A DNA stretch of 39,532 bases, taken from positions 1 to 39,532 of the forward strand of contig CAZLMW010000072.1 in the NCBI GenBank assembly GCA_964560875.1. Direction: 5' to 3'. Position numbers and translations under genes: made by a program. Each line of letters opens with the position of its first letter. Position 1 is the first letter of the stretch. This document shows, in pieces, positions 23,563-32,357 of the stretch. Source of the DNA: CAZLMW01 sp964560875. Its GTDB lineage: Bacteria; Myxococcota_A; UBA9042. The notes beneath the pieces were generated by a model, which did not search any database, was not told the origin of the DNA, and saw nothing but the letters and a program-made list of their open reading frames with translations.

Positions 23563-24828
23563 TTGGCCGGCGGCGACCATCCATTCGGCGATTTGACGCT
23601 GGGGACCGATGACGTGCCCTCCGGTGCGGCGACGGTGTTCGACGCGCTTGGTCGGCGGCGGCTGCGCGCCACGCTTCGAATCAACGGCCGATTGGCGACA
23701 CGGCAAGTCGCCCAAACATGGCGGCTTGCCCGCGAGGCGTTGCTGAACCTCGCCAGGTCTCAACCCGCCGTCGCGATCCGCGTCCTGGGCGAGCCCACCG
23801 TCGCATGTTTCGCTCATCAGCTGCTCGAGACAGACATCCCCGCAGCCGACCGCGCGAGCTTCGACCGGCACCTTCGCGCGTTGAGTCTCGGTCTTCTCCT
23901 CGAGCTGGCGGCGAGCGGCAACCTGTCCAACGCAGTCGCCGTCGATGTCCGTGGGGCGGAGTTGCCCCAACTCTGCAGCGTCGCAGCCAACATCCACATA
24001 GCTCTGCGCCCCGGTGTGCAGAAGCTGCGTTTTCGTTCCGGACAAGTCGAGCTCGCCGCGCCACCAGACGGGCTACATATCGACCTCTCGTCGCCCGCGA
24101 CAACCGGCGTGTCGGCGTCAGAACCAGCTCGTTTAGCGACCGTCACCCGCCCCTACTGCGCGGTCTGGGAACACGTTCACCTCGCGCTTGTCGACAACAG
24201 CCCAACGCGCCTGTTCAGCAACCATCCCGACCAACCGACAGGGCGGCGATTCGGCCTCGGCGACTCGCCCGTAGACGTGTGGCGGGACCGCTTCTCCGAC
24301 GCGTTTTCGCTCGTCGCCAGGCTCATGCCGACGCTGGCCGCCGATTGGCGCATCCACGCGCGCCTGGTGCTCCCGGTTGGCGACGACGCCGAAAAGCACT
24401 TCTCGGCCACCTATCCCGGCATGCCGAGCGCCGCCTACATGAGCTTGCATCCCGATCTCATGACCGTCGCCGAGGCGGTCATCCATGAGCTGCAGCACGA
24501 CAAGCTCCACGCCGCTGAACGTCTGCAGCCGCTGCTCAACAACGCACCCGGGGCGCGCTATGCCTCGCCGCTGCGCCCGGACCTCCGCCCGATGCGAGGC
24601 GTCCTGCTCGCGGCCCACGCGTTTGTCCCCGTCGCCGTCTTCCATCGTCGTCTCGCGGCCGAGGCGCATCCCATCACCGCCAAACCGCGCTGGCGCCGTC
24701 GCTTGGAAGCCGTGCTCGCCGCCAATGCCGACGCCATCGATGTGCTGAAGCGAGACGGCCGCCCAACCGCCGCCGGTCATGCTTTGCTGGCCCGACTCTA
24801 CGAGCTGGATGCGTCCACGCGGGCCTGA
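23563..24828 (+). CDS. HExxH-motif protein, aKG-type peptide beta-hydroxylase-like
   Basis: 421 residues from a TTG start with a strong Shine-Dalgarno site. No signal peptide, so cytosolic. The diagnostic part is VIHELQHDKL, with H308, E309 and H312 as the HExxH metal site, then YASPLRPDLRPMRGVLLAAHAF and VAVFHRRL. The order HExxH - R.D.RP..G.L...A - F matches the HEXXH-domain family (TIGR04267), some members of which are reported iron/2-oxoglutarate peptide beta-hydroxylases of RiPP pathways rather than proteases. The N-terminal 230 residues are mixed helix/strand without a known domain. No radical SAM maturase, precursor-like peptide or transporter sits beside it; the neighbours are a divergent M28 peptidase and, 66 bp downstream, a rhomboid. 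Target unknown. Confidence 0.75.
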   Translation: MAGGDHPFGDLTLGTDDVPSGAATVFDALGRRRLRATLRINGRLATRQVAQTWRLAREALLNLARSQPAVAIRVLGEPTVACFAHQLLETDIPAADRASFDRHLRALSLGLLLELAASGNLSNAVAVDVRGAELPQLCSVAANIHIALRPGVQKLRFRSGQVELAAPPDGLHIDLSSPATTGVSASEPARLATVTRPYCAVWEHVHLALVDNSPTRLFSNHPDQPTGRRFGLGDSPVDVWRDRFSDAFSLVARLMPTLAADWRIHARLVLPVGDDAEKHFSATYPGMPSAAYMSLHPDLMTVAEAVIHELQHDKLHAAERLQPLLNNAPGARYASPLRPDLRPMRGVLLAAHAFVPVAVFHRRLAAEAHPITAKPRWRRRLEAVLAANADAIDVLKRDGRPTAAGHALLARLYELDASTRA

Positions 24829-24894
24829 CTTGCGGATCGCCGACCCGGCCCGCGAAAGTGTGATGGCATAAGCGCCCCGAGCCTGTGAGAGCCC

Positions 24895-25485
24895 ATGACC
24901 GCCCCCGACAACGCAGCTCCCCTCGCACAACGTCTGAAATTCATCGGTTTTTGGGTCGCGCTGTTGTGGGTCATCGAGATCGTCGACACGGTGCTGCCCT
25001 GGAATCTCGACGCATACGGCATCCTGCCCCGCACGGTGAGCGGCCTGTGGGGTATCGCCGCGGCGCCGTTCCTCCACGCCGGCTTCGCGCACCTCGCCAG
25101 CAACTCCGTGCCGCTCTTGGTGTTGGGTTCTTTGCTAATGCTGGGCGGTGCACGGCGGTTCGCGTTGGTGACGCTCATCATCGCCGTTCTCGGCGGCATT
25201 GGGACGTGGATCTTCGGCGCGACCGGCCACCACGTCGGCGCCAGCGGCGTGATCTTCGGCTACGTTGGCTATCTCGTCGCGGTCGGCTTCTACGAGCGCT
25301 CGGTCAAGTCCATCGCCATCGGGCTGGTTGTCGGATTCAGCTACGGCGGGGTCCTGTGGGGCGTCTTGCCCGGCCAGCGCGGTATCTCGTGGGAAGGCCA
25401 CCTGTTCGGCTTGCTCGCCGGCATCTTCGCCGCGCGCCTGCTGGGCCGCTCGTCGCCGTCGACGGACATGACACCTGCGGGCTGA
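24895..25485 (+). CDS. Rhomboid-family intramembrane serine protease
   Basis: 196 residues with six predicted membrane helices, the minimal bacterial rhomboid core. The catalytic dyad is present: S117 in HHVGASGVIFG and H169 in EGHLFGLLAG. The HxGxxHLxxN motif of helix 2 is complete at residues 61-70 (HAGFAHLASN), and N70 may help the oxyanion hole. Rhomboids cut transmembrane segments within the inner membrane; possible substrates here include the single-helix and hairpin proteins nearby, but that is only inference. It follows the HExxH gene by 66 bp on the same strand and may be co-transcribed. The start ATG has a GAGAG-like sequence upstream. Confidence 0.9.
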   Translation: MTAPDNAAPLAQRLKFIGFWVALLWVIEIVDTVLPWNLDAYGILPRTVSGLWGIAAAPFLHAGFAHLASNSVPLLVLGSLLMLGGARRFALVTLIIAVLGGIGTWIFGATGHHVGASGVIFGYVGYLVAVGFYERSVKSIAIGLVVGFSYGGVLWGVLPGQRGISWEGHLFGLLAGIFAARLLGRSSPSTDMTPAG

Positions 25486-25528
25486 CCGACGCTGGTACGG
25501 ACCCTGTGGCTTTGTTTACACTCCCGCC

Positions 25529-27499
25529 ATGAAGTACCTCACACGACTCCCCGCACGCGCGGCCGCATCCGCGGTCCTATGCCTGACCCTCATGGCCGTG
25601 ACGCCGGCATCCGCCGCGCCGTCCACGCTCAATCTCGAAGGCGTCGTTCACGCCAACGGCGGCGGTCCCGCCAGCGACGGCGGCTACCTGATGACGTTCG
25701 GCATCTACTCGGCCAAGACCGGCGGCAAAGCCGATTGGCAGGAGACTGCGAAGGTCTTCGTGAGCGGCGGCCGGTTCCGCTACGTACTCGGCGCGACAAA
25801 ACCGATCGCCGCTGCGATGCTCGCGAAGATGTCCACCGCCTGGCTCGGCGTGCAGATCGACAAGGATCCGGAGCTCAGCCGCGTCAAGCTGCACTCCGTC
25901 GCATTCGCGCTCAACGCCGCGTGGGCCGCCAATGCCAAGACAGCTGACAACGCCAAGGTCGCGACAACGGCCCAAATCGCCCTCAACGCCAAGACGGCCA
26001 ACGACCTGGCCTGCACCGGCTGTGTGAGCATCAAGGAGCTGAAGATCGACGGCGACCTCGACCTCGGCAAGTACGCGCTCAAGACAGCCAAGCTCACGGC
26101 CGATTCCATCGTGGCCAAACAAGTCGCTGCCGGGACCATCGTCGGCGACGGCAGCAAGCTGACCGGCATCGGCGCAAACAAGCTCCTCGGCAAAGCGTGC
26201 AAGAAGGGCGAAGTCGTGCGCGGCATCAAGGCCGACGGTTCCCTCGATTGCGGCCCCGGGGGCGCGTCGCTGTTGCCCAAAGACGGTCTCGCCAGCATCA
26301 GCAATGGGCTGCTGACCAACCAGTTCACCTACACCGCCAAGTCCACGACCGCCGCACCGATCCCCGACAACAACCCCAGCGGCGTCTCGTCGGCCATTGT
26401 CGTTGGCGATCATGGCCTCGCGCAGAAGCTCACCGTCACCATCAATGTCACAAACAGCGACACCAAGCAGCTGCGCATCACGCTAACCGACCCGGCCAAC
26501 AAGACCCACGTGTTGTGGGACAAGTCCGCCGCCGGCACCGCCGTGAAGAAGTCGTATCCGCCCACCAAGATTATCAAGGGCGACCTGTCGCCGTGGATCG
26601 GTAAGAACCCCAAGGGCAAGTGGACGCTCAACGCCATCGACACCAAGTACAAGGACAACAAGAAAGACGGCGCCATCAACTCGTGGTCGGTCGCCGTACA
26701 GGTCGTCTCGAACGGTGTGGCCGCCGCCACGAAGGGCTTCCGCGTCGACGGTCACCTCAAGGCGGCAGGCAGCTTCCAGTTCCCGGTCTCCGAGACAGCG
26801 CCGGTCAAGTGCGACACCGCTCACATCGGCTATGCGTACGTCAATCCGAAGACCAAGCACATGTTCGTGTGCAACGGCGCGCAGTGGGGGCAGGTCTCGA
26901 TCGTCCCCGAGCTCGGAACACAGCTCAACCCCGCGAAATCGTGTCTGAACCTGTTGAATAACAAGCCGGATCTCAAGGGCAAGGACGGCACCTACTGGAT
27001 CAAGCCGGGCAACAAGGCGATCCAGGCGATCTGCGACATGACGACCGAGGGCGGCGGCTACACGATGTACGGCGTCAAGAACGGCGTGAACACGTGCCGC
27101 GTGACCGACAACAACAGCTGCAAGGCGCTGGGTATGGACATCGTCTTTCCGCGCAGCAAGGCGCACTGGGCGTCGCTGTTCAAGCGTTTCGGGGCCAACG
27201 GGACGTACTTCTCCACGATTCCCGGCGTGTACAAGAGCGGCAACGGCGGCAACTACACCGGCTGTCGGATGCGCAGCACCGCGCACTACGGCAGCGGCAG
27301 CTGCGGCGGCCCATGGCGGGTTGCGGACGGTGGGCGCTGGTGGCTGCGGGACAACACGTACAGCGAGCCCAACGGCGACTACACGAGCACGTGCTGGCTC
27401 TCGATGTACAAGTGGGACGTCAACGACATCCGCTTCAACGACGGCAGCTGCTCCTACTGCACCAAGAGCTACGTCTGCTCGACCAACGACAAGAAGTAG
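25529..27499 (+). CDS. Large secreted protein with P domain and GGGxT (fibrinogen-like) domain
   Basis: 656 residues. Signal peptide 1-29 (cleavage near ASAA). Residues 30-150 are a beta-rich region ending LHSVAFALNAAWAANAKTA, which leads into Ala/Lys-rich helical repeats (AKTADNAKVATTAQIALNA), similar to stalk regions of surface fibres. Residues about 267-394 are a proprotein-convertase P domain (PF01483): VVGDHGLAQKLTVTINVT, LRITLTDPANKTHVLW, then GKWTLNAIDT. From about 500, CDMTTEGGGYTMY is the fibrinogen-like/GGGWT entry motif, followed by a Cys- and Trp-rich C-terminus (CSYCTKSYVC near the end) likely held by disulfides. No protease catalytic site is seen; adhesion or glycan binding is the best guess. 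It converges on the oxidoreductase gene, 27 bp between stops. Confidence 0.83.
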   Translation: MKYLTRLPARAAASAVLCLTLMAVTPASAAPSTLNLEGVVHANGGGPASDGGYLMTFGIYSAKTGGKADWQETAKVFVSGGRFRYVLGATKPIAAAMLAKMSTAWLGVQIDKDPELSRVKLHSVAFALNAAWAANAKTADNAKVATTAQIALNAKTANDLACTGCVSIKELKIDGDLDLGKYALKTAKLTADSIVAKQVAAGTIVGDGSKLTGIGANKLLGKACKKGEVVRGIKADGSLDCGPGGASLLPKDGLASISNGLLTNQFTYTAKSTTAAPIPDNNPSGVSSAIVVGDHGLAQKLTVTINVTNSDTKQLRITLTDPANKTHVLWDKSAAGTAVKKSYPPTKIIKGDLSPWIGKNPKGKWTLNAIDTKYKDNKKDGAINSWSVAVQVVSNGVAAATKGFRVDGHLKAAGSFQFPVSETAPVKCDTAHIGYAYVNPKTKHMFVCNGAQWGQVSIVPELGTQLNPAKSCLNLLNNKPDLKGKDGTYWIKPGNKAIQAICDMTTEGGGYTMYGVKNGVNTCRVTDNNSCKALGMDIVFPRSKAHWASLFKRFGANGTYFSTIPGVYKSGNGGNYTGCRMRSTAHYGSGSCGGPWRVADGGRWWLRDNTYSEPNGDYTSTCWLSMYKWDVNDIRFNDGSCSYCTKSYVCSTNDKK

Positions 27500-27526
27500 C
27501 GTCGCGGTCGCGCCGATCCGACTGGC

Positions 27527-29728
27527 TCAAGCCCCCGACACCGACGACACCGACGAAACCGCCACCGGAACGCCCGAAAACGCGGCGTTTCCCGACAGCT
27601 CATCGACGAGGCTCGGGTCTGTCACATCGTTGATGCTGACGCCGGCGTGTTTGCTCGCGACGGACAAGCGCGTCCCCTCGGCGGAGTGGCCCCAGCCATG
27701 CGGCAAGCAGACAACGCCGGGCATCATCGCGTCTGTAATCTCGATCGGCGCCCGGACGGCTCCCACACGGGAGCTCAACGTCGCGTCGTCGCCATCGGAC
27801 AGACCGCGCGCGCTGGCGTCGTCTGGATGCATGAGCAGGGTGCAGCGGTTTCGGCCCTTCACCAGCGTCGGCGCGTTGTGAAGCCAGCTGTTGTTGTCCG
27901 ACAGGCCACGGCGCCCGATGAGCCGCAGGTCATAGGGTGAATCCGCGATGGTGGTTGTTTGGGAAAGCAGACCCTGCAGCCGCTCGAAATCGGCGATAAG
28001 CGGCTCGGGCGCCAGGTTGATGCGCTTGTCGATGGTCTTGAGCAGGGCTGGAAGCTGATCCTGTTGCAGCGGTCCGAGGTCGATGCCGCTGGGACTGGCC
28101 CGAAGTGCCGACACGCTGAGTCGATTTGCTTGCAGGGCTCGTCCACCCCACGCGCCGTACGGGCCCCTTCGCAACGCCACATCGAGCTGCCGCGACGCCG
28201 AGACGTAGCTCTGCGCTCGCTCAGCCAGCCGCGACAAAGCGCTGCCCCTTCCGCCCTTCATCCGCCGCAGCAGGCCGCCGAAGATCTCGATATCGAAGCG
28301 CCCATCGGCGTCTCCCTCGAACAAGGGATCGGCGTACTTGGCCGTGTTACGGACCGCCAATGCGTGAAACACAAGGTCGTAGTGCGGCACCTCGAGCCCG
28401 GTTCGCGGCGGCAAGATGAAGTCAGCGTGGCGCGTTGTTTCGTTGATCCACGGGTCGATCGACACCATGAAATCGAGCGTTTCCAGCGCCTTGTCGAGTC
28501 GCTTGCCGTCGGGCGTGCTGAGCACCGGATTGCCAGCCGACGTGACCAATGCGCGAACCTGGCCGTCTCCGGGCGTCTCGATCTCCTCGCTCAAGACAAC
28601 GACAGGCAGCTCGCCACCAAACTCGGGCAAGCCGCGCACCCGGCTCTTCCATCGGCCAAACCCACCGCGCCCTGTGAGCCCGAGGATGTCGACAGCCGGC
28701 GTCGTAAACATCGCCCCGCCGGGGCGGTCCAGGTTGGCCGTGATCGCGTTGATCACCGTCCCCAGGTAGACGTTGAGGGCTCCAAACGAGGCCGTCGACA
28801 CGCCCATTCGGCCGTAACAGACCGCGGATTGGGCGGCGGCGAACTCATCGGCGATGGTGCAGATGTCTTCGGCGGCGATCCCAGTGTGCGGCGCGACGTT
28901 TTCGGGCGTGAATGGGGCGACCGCTCGCATCACCGACTCGACGCCGTCCGTGAACGCCTCGATGCGCCCGAGTTTGGGTCCGACCGTCGCGCCGATCCGC
29001 TGCACAATCGCCGCGAGCAGCAGGCCATCGGTGCCGGGGGTGATGAAGTGATGGGCGTCGGCGCGCTCGGCTGTCTCCGTGCGGCGTGGATCGACGACGA
29101 CCACCTTGCCGCCCCGCGCCTGGATCGCCTTGATCCGTTTGCGCATCCCGGGCGCGGTCATCATCGACCCGTTGCTGACGAGCGGGTTGGCGCCAAGCAC
29201 GAGCAAATGGTCGGTTCGATCGACGTCTGGAACGGCGAAGAGCAGCTGGTGCCCAAACAGGAAATAGGAAGCGAAATGGTGCGGCAGCTGGTCGACCGAT
29301 GTCGCCGAGTAGCGATTCTTGGTGCCGAGTGACCGAACAAACGCCGGCGACGAAAGCAGCGAGCCGAGGTTGTGGACCGTCGGGTTGCCCTGGTAGACGG
29401 CCACCGCGTCAGGCCCGTGTTCGCGACCGATTTGTTTGAGGCGGGCGACAACCTCGTCGAGCGCTTCATCCCACGGAACTTCGTCCCACTGAACCTCGCC
29501 CGTCGGCGTCTCGCGGCGTCGCAGTGGACGCTTGAGGCGGTCGGGATCTTCGTAGACATCGCGCAGGGCAAACGCCTTGGGACAGATGTGTCCAGCGCTC
29601 AACGGGTCGTCCTTGTCGGCCTCGATTTTCAGCACGCGTGCGCCGTCGTGTTCGATCACCAGGCCGCACATCGCTTCGCACAGGTTGCACGTGCGGTAGT
29701 GGCGCTTGGTCGCAGCTTGTCTCGGCAT
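27527..29728 (-). CDS. Molybdopterin-dependent oxidoreductase, catalytic subunit
   Basis: 733 residues, of the DMSO reductase/formate dehydrogenase superfamily (COG0243). The N-terminal [4Fe-4S] site is complete: C14, C17, C21 and C49 in CNLCEAMC...HICPKA. Then come WDEVPWDEALDEV, LLVLGANPLVSNG and VVVDPRRTETAERADAHHF, the pterin-binding landmarks, and a C-terminal Molydop_binding domain (about 600-720, LLMHPDDASARGL, CLPHGWGH). At the place where formate dehydrogenases carry Cys or SeCys as Mo ligand, the sequence reads SATSVDQLPHH without Cys, so Ser, Asp or no protein ligand is expected. No Tat signal is visible, so probably cytosolic. The substrate is unknown. Its ATG follows directly on the TAG of glycerate kinase, with no base between. 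Confidence 0.88.
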   Translation of the reverse strand: MPRQAATKRHYRTCNLCEAMCGLVIEHDGARVLKIEADKDDPLSAGHICPKAFALRDVYEDPDRLKRPLRRRETPTGEVQWDEVPWDEALDEVVARLKQIGREHGPDAVAVYQGNPTVHNLGSLLSSPAFVRSLGTKNRYSATSVDQLPHHFASYFLFGHQLLFAVPDVDRTDHLLVLGANPLVSNGSMMTAPGMRKRIKAIQARGGKVVVVDPRRTETAERADAHHFITPGTDGLLLAAIVQRIGATVGPKLGRIEAFTDGVESVMRAVAPFTPENVAPHTGIAAEDICTIADEFAAAQSAVCYGRMGVSTASFGALNVYLGTVINAITANLDRPGGAMFTTPAVDILGLTGRGGFGRWKSRVRGLPEFGGELPVVVLSEEIETPGDGQVRALVTSAGNPVLSTPDGKRLDKALETLDFMVSIDPWINETTRHADFILPPRTGLEVPHYDLVFHALAVRNTAKYADPLFEGDADGRFDIEIFGGLLRRMKGGRGSALSRLAERAQSYVSASRQLDVALRRGPYGAWGGRALQANRLSVSALRASPSGIDLGPLQQDQLPALLKTIDKRINLAPEPLIADFERLQGLLSQTTTIADSPYDLRLIGRRGLSDNNSWLHNAPTLVKGRNRCTLLMHPDDASARGLSDGDDATLSSRVGAVRAPIEITDAMMPGVVCLPHGWGHSAEGTRLSVASKHAGVSINDVTDPSLVDELSGNAAFSGVPVAVSSVSSVSGA

Positions 29729-30844
29729 CTATCCAGCCTCATTTTCAGCGCGAAGCATGGCACCGAGCTCCCGGGCGGCGTCGCGAACCTGCAGAAATGG
29801 CGGGCGTCGCGATCCGGCGTGTCCCGCTGGGCGGCTGATGAACACGCGCTCAAACCCGGTCGTCGCGAGCTGGGCGTCGGACAGCGCCGTGCAACCACAG
29901 ATGGCGAACGTCCGCTTGCCCGCCGCTGTCGCGATCGTGCCCACCGCGTGGGGGAGCTTGCCTTGGGCTGTTTGCGCGTCCAATCGGCCCTCACCGGTGA
30001 CCACAATGTCGGCCGCCGCGATCCGCTCGTGCGCGTCGGTCGCAGCCAGGATCCACGGGGCCCCGGCCACCAACTGACCGCCCAGCGCGCTGAGAGCGAA
30101 ACCGAGTCCGCCTGCCGCCCCCGCACCGTCGCGTTGGGCCGCCTCGGGCGAGACCTTGGCAGCGAGGTTCTCCAGCCCGAGGGCCAGTCGTTGCGCCATC
30201 GCGTCGTCTGCGCCTTTTTGGGCCATGTACAGCCGCGCGCCATCTTCGCCGAGCAGCCTGGCATTGACGTCGCACAACACGACGAGCTCGACCCCAGCCA
30301 GCCGTGCCACAGCGGGCCCGATATCCACCGAGCGCACGTCGCCGAGACCGCAGCCGCCCGTTGTGACCTCGCGTCCTTGGCTGTCGACCGCGGTCGCCCC
30401 GAGCGCTTGCATGAGCCCAAGTCCACCGTCGATGGACACCGAACCGCCAAGCCCGACCAACAGACGCCGAGGCTCAAACGCCAACGCCTTGTCGATCGCT
30501 TCACCCAGCCCGCGTGAGCTCGCTAGCAGGGGATCCAGCGGTCCGTGTTCACGCGAACAGCGCCCGCAAAACAGCGACGCCTCGACCACCACATCGCCGC
30601 TGTCGAGCAACCCGATGTGCTCGGACCACACTTCGCCGAACGTGTCGTGTACGCGAATGGCTTGAGACGTGCCGCCGGTCGCGGCCAAAAGCGCCTCCAG
30701 AGTTCCTTCGCCGCCGTCCGCCAGGGGAAGTTTGTCGGTGTGCAGCGCCGGCCACCCCGCCTTGAGCCCGACGCTCATGGCCATGGACGCTTCGGTCGCG
30801 CTGAGGGTCCCCTTGAACGAATCGGGGGCGATGAGCACGCGCAT
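29729..30844 (-). CDS. Glycerate kinase
   Basis: 371 residues, the usual length of the bacterial GlxK/GarK family (glycerate to 2- or 3-phosphoglycerate, ATP-dependent, cytosolic). Family hallmarks: MRVLIAPDSFKGTLSA at the N-terminus, LADGGEGTLEAL, LVGLGGSVSIDGGLGLMQALG, the AGAAGGLGFAL segment, and VVTGEGRLDAQTAQGK with the catalytic Asp near the C-terminus. It starts 9 bp after the GT4 gene stop, and its TAG stop at 29731-29729 is followed at once by the ATG of the molybdopterin enzyme, so the three genes look like one operon. The pathway (glyoxylate, serine or sugar-acid use) is not evident from the other neighbours. The codon just before the stop gives a Gly end. Confidence 0.92.
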   Translation of the reverse strand: MRVLIAPDSFKGTLSATEASMAMSVGLKAGWPALHTDKLPLADGGEGTLEALLAATGGTSQAIRVHDTFGEVWSEHIGLLDSGDVVVEASLFCGRCSREHGPLDPLLASSRGLGEAIDKALAFEPRRLLVGLGGSVSIDGGLGLMQALGATAVDSQGREVTTGGCGLGDVRSVDIGPAVARLAGVELVVLCDVNARLLGEDGARLYMAQKGADDAMAQRLALGLENLAAKVSPEAAQRDGAGAAGGLGFALSALGGQLVAGAPWILAATDAHERIAAADIVVTGEGRLDAQTAQGKLPHAVGTIATAAGKRTFAICGCTALSDAQLATTGFERVFISRPAGHAGSRRPPFLQVRDAARELGAMLRAENEAG

Positions 30845-30853
30845 GGTCGATGT

Positions 30854-32176
30854 CTACCGGGCGTGGACGGCGCGTTCGGCCTGTGGTTGAGCGATCGCGT
30901 CGAGGATCCCAGCGAGTTTCTTGCTCGCCTCCGCGCTGGTCACCCCGATCGGGTTTCGCGCGGCCTTGCGCTGGCGACCACGTCCAATCTCCGCCTCGAT
31001 GTGATCGGCGATAGCCGCGGCTTGCTCATAGCCAAACGTCGCCCCCGCGCCGCTGTCGTCGAGCATCTGGCGCAGCTCTTCGTTTTCGGACACCGCGAGG
31101 ATGGGTCGCTCACTTGCCAGGTAGTCGAACAGCTTGGCGGCCAGCCGTTGCCGCCCGCGAGGCTGGATCAGCAGCACCAGCAGGTCGGCCGCGTTCATGA
31201 TCGAGCCGATCTCGCGATACGGGACGTGTTCGTGCAGGTGGACCATGTTGCCGACGCCCATTCCCGACGCCATCTTCCACGCTGCGGCCGGGAAGTCGCC
31301 GGTCACGACCAGCTGCACCTTGTCCGCGCCGAGCCCCCGCGACTTGAGCATGGCCAACACATTGATGAGCACGTCCGCCTTGATGAAGCGCCCGAAGTTG
31401 CCCAGGAAAAGCATCGTGTAGCGGTCAAACCCGCGATGGTCGCCGCCGCCGATGAGCCCAGGGTCGCTATGATTGCGGATCCACTCGAACCGTTCGGCGC
31501 CGAGCTGCGGGTAGAACGCGCGGTAGTCTTCCCACGTTGTCTTCGTGTTGAGGATCACCCGGTCAGCGGCGGAAATGCAGCGTTTCTCGAGCCGGTCGAC
31601 GACGACGCGCACCGGCATGGGGCGGCGGGGTCGTCGAAGCTCACAGGGCGCCCACGGATCGCGCAGGTCGAGCACGAGAGGCAGCCCGGTCTCGTGTTTC
31701 AGCCGCGCACCGACGAGACACGCAGCGTACGGGTCTGCGTTGACCACGATGGCGTCGCAGGGAAACCGTTCGAGCGTTTCGTGCGCCCGTCGCAGGGCAT
31801 AGGGCATCCGGTAGCTATGTTCGCCGAGCGGCACCAGCTCCGGGTTGTTGAGCCAATCGGGGATCGACGCAACGAGCGAATTCTCGCGCCCGGGACGCCG
31901 GACCTTGTGGCGATCCTCGTCGCGCTGGCCGGACCAACGACGCGTGTGGAAATCCTCGGCGGACCGTGCCCGGCGGCTGTAGGAGCGCACGACGATGGTC
32001 GATTCGGGCACCGCCTCGAGCAGCGTCGGATCGGTCTTGGCCTTGGGCCAGAGATCACACAACACGACTGGCGCCCAGCCGTAGTCGGGCAAATGACGCG
32101 CGAACTTCAGGGGCCGCAACGCACCGACCCGCGTTTGCGGCGGAAAATACGGCGTGATGTAGAGGAACCGTCGCAT
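30854..32176 (-). CDS. Family 4 glycosyltransferase (paralogue of 14864-16159)
   Basis: 440 residues from the ATG at 32176 (MRRFLYITPYFPPQ); an open frame extends to 32302, but the added part is not conserved with the paralogue. GT-B fold: N-terminal FPPQTRVGALRPLKFARHL, central LPLVLDLRDPWAP, and C-terminal YTMLFLGNFGRFIKADVLIN, AADLLVLLIQPRG and LAAKLFDYLASERPIL. These segments line up with the GT4 gene in the plus-strand glycan operon, showing duplication within the window. Likely cytosolic, acting on a lipid-linked or lipid acceptor; donor unknown. It lies 9 bp upstream of glycerate kinase and 181 bp downstream of the other minus-strand GT4 gene. The tail beyond about residue 400 is helical and basic. 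Confidence 0.85.
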   Translation of the reverse strand: MRRFLYITPYFPPQTRVGALRPLKFARHLPDYGWAPVVLCDLWPKAKTDPTLLEAVPESTIVVRSYSRRARSAEDFHTRRWSGQRDEDRHKVRRPGRENSLVASIPDWLNNPELVPLGEHSYRMPYALRRAHETLERFPCDAIVVNADPYAACLVGARLKHETGLPLVLDLRDPWAPCELRRPRRPMPVRVVVDRLEKRCISAADRVILNTKTTWEDYRAFYPQLGAERFEWIRNHSDPGLIGGGDHRGFDRYTMLFLGNFGRFIKADVLINVLAMLKSRGLGADKVQLVVTGDFPAAAWKMASGMGVGNMVHLHEHVPYREIGSIMNAADLLVLLIQPRGRQRLAAKLFDYLASERPILAVSENEELRQMLDDSGAGATFGYEQAAAIADHIEAEIGRGRQRKAARNPIGVTSAEASKKLAGILDAIAQPQAERAVHAR

Positions 32177-32357
32177 GGGGCCCGCGAACTCAGGGAGGAG
32201 ATGGGGCGATCCTACCAGAGTCGACGCGTTTATCGCCTTGCAGAGCCCGCGACGCTGCCCAACTTCTTTGTGCGAACATACTCTGGAGTTGGCCATGCGC
32301 ACCGTTTCGAAAAAGCCCGACCCGAAGTAGCAGTTCCGTTAGCGGACGCGGCTCAAA

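Noticed and set aside
27959..29332. Plus-strand open frame of 457 codons
   Set aside because: Antisense to the molybdopterin enzyme, which has a complete Fe-S motif and family landmarks.
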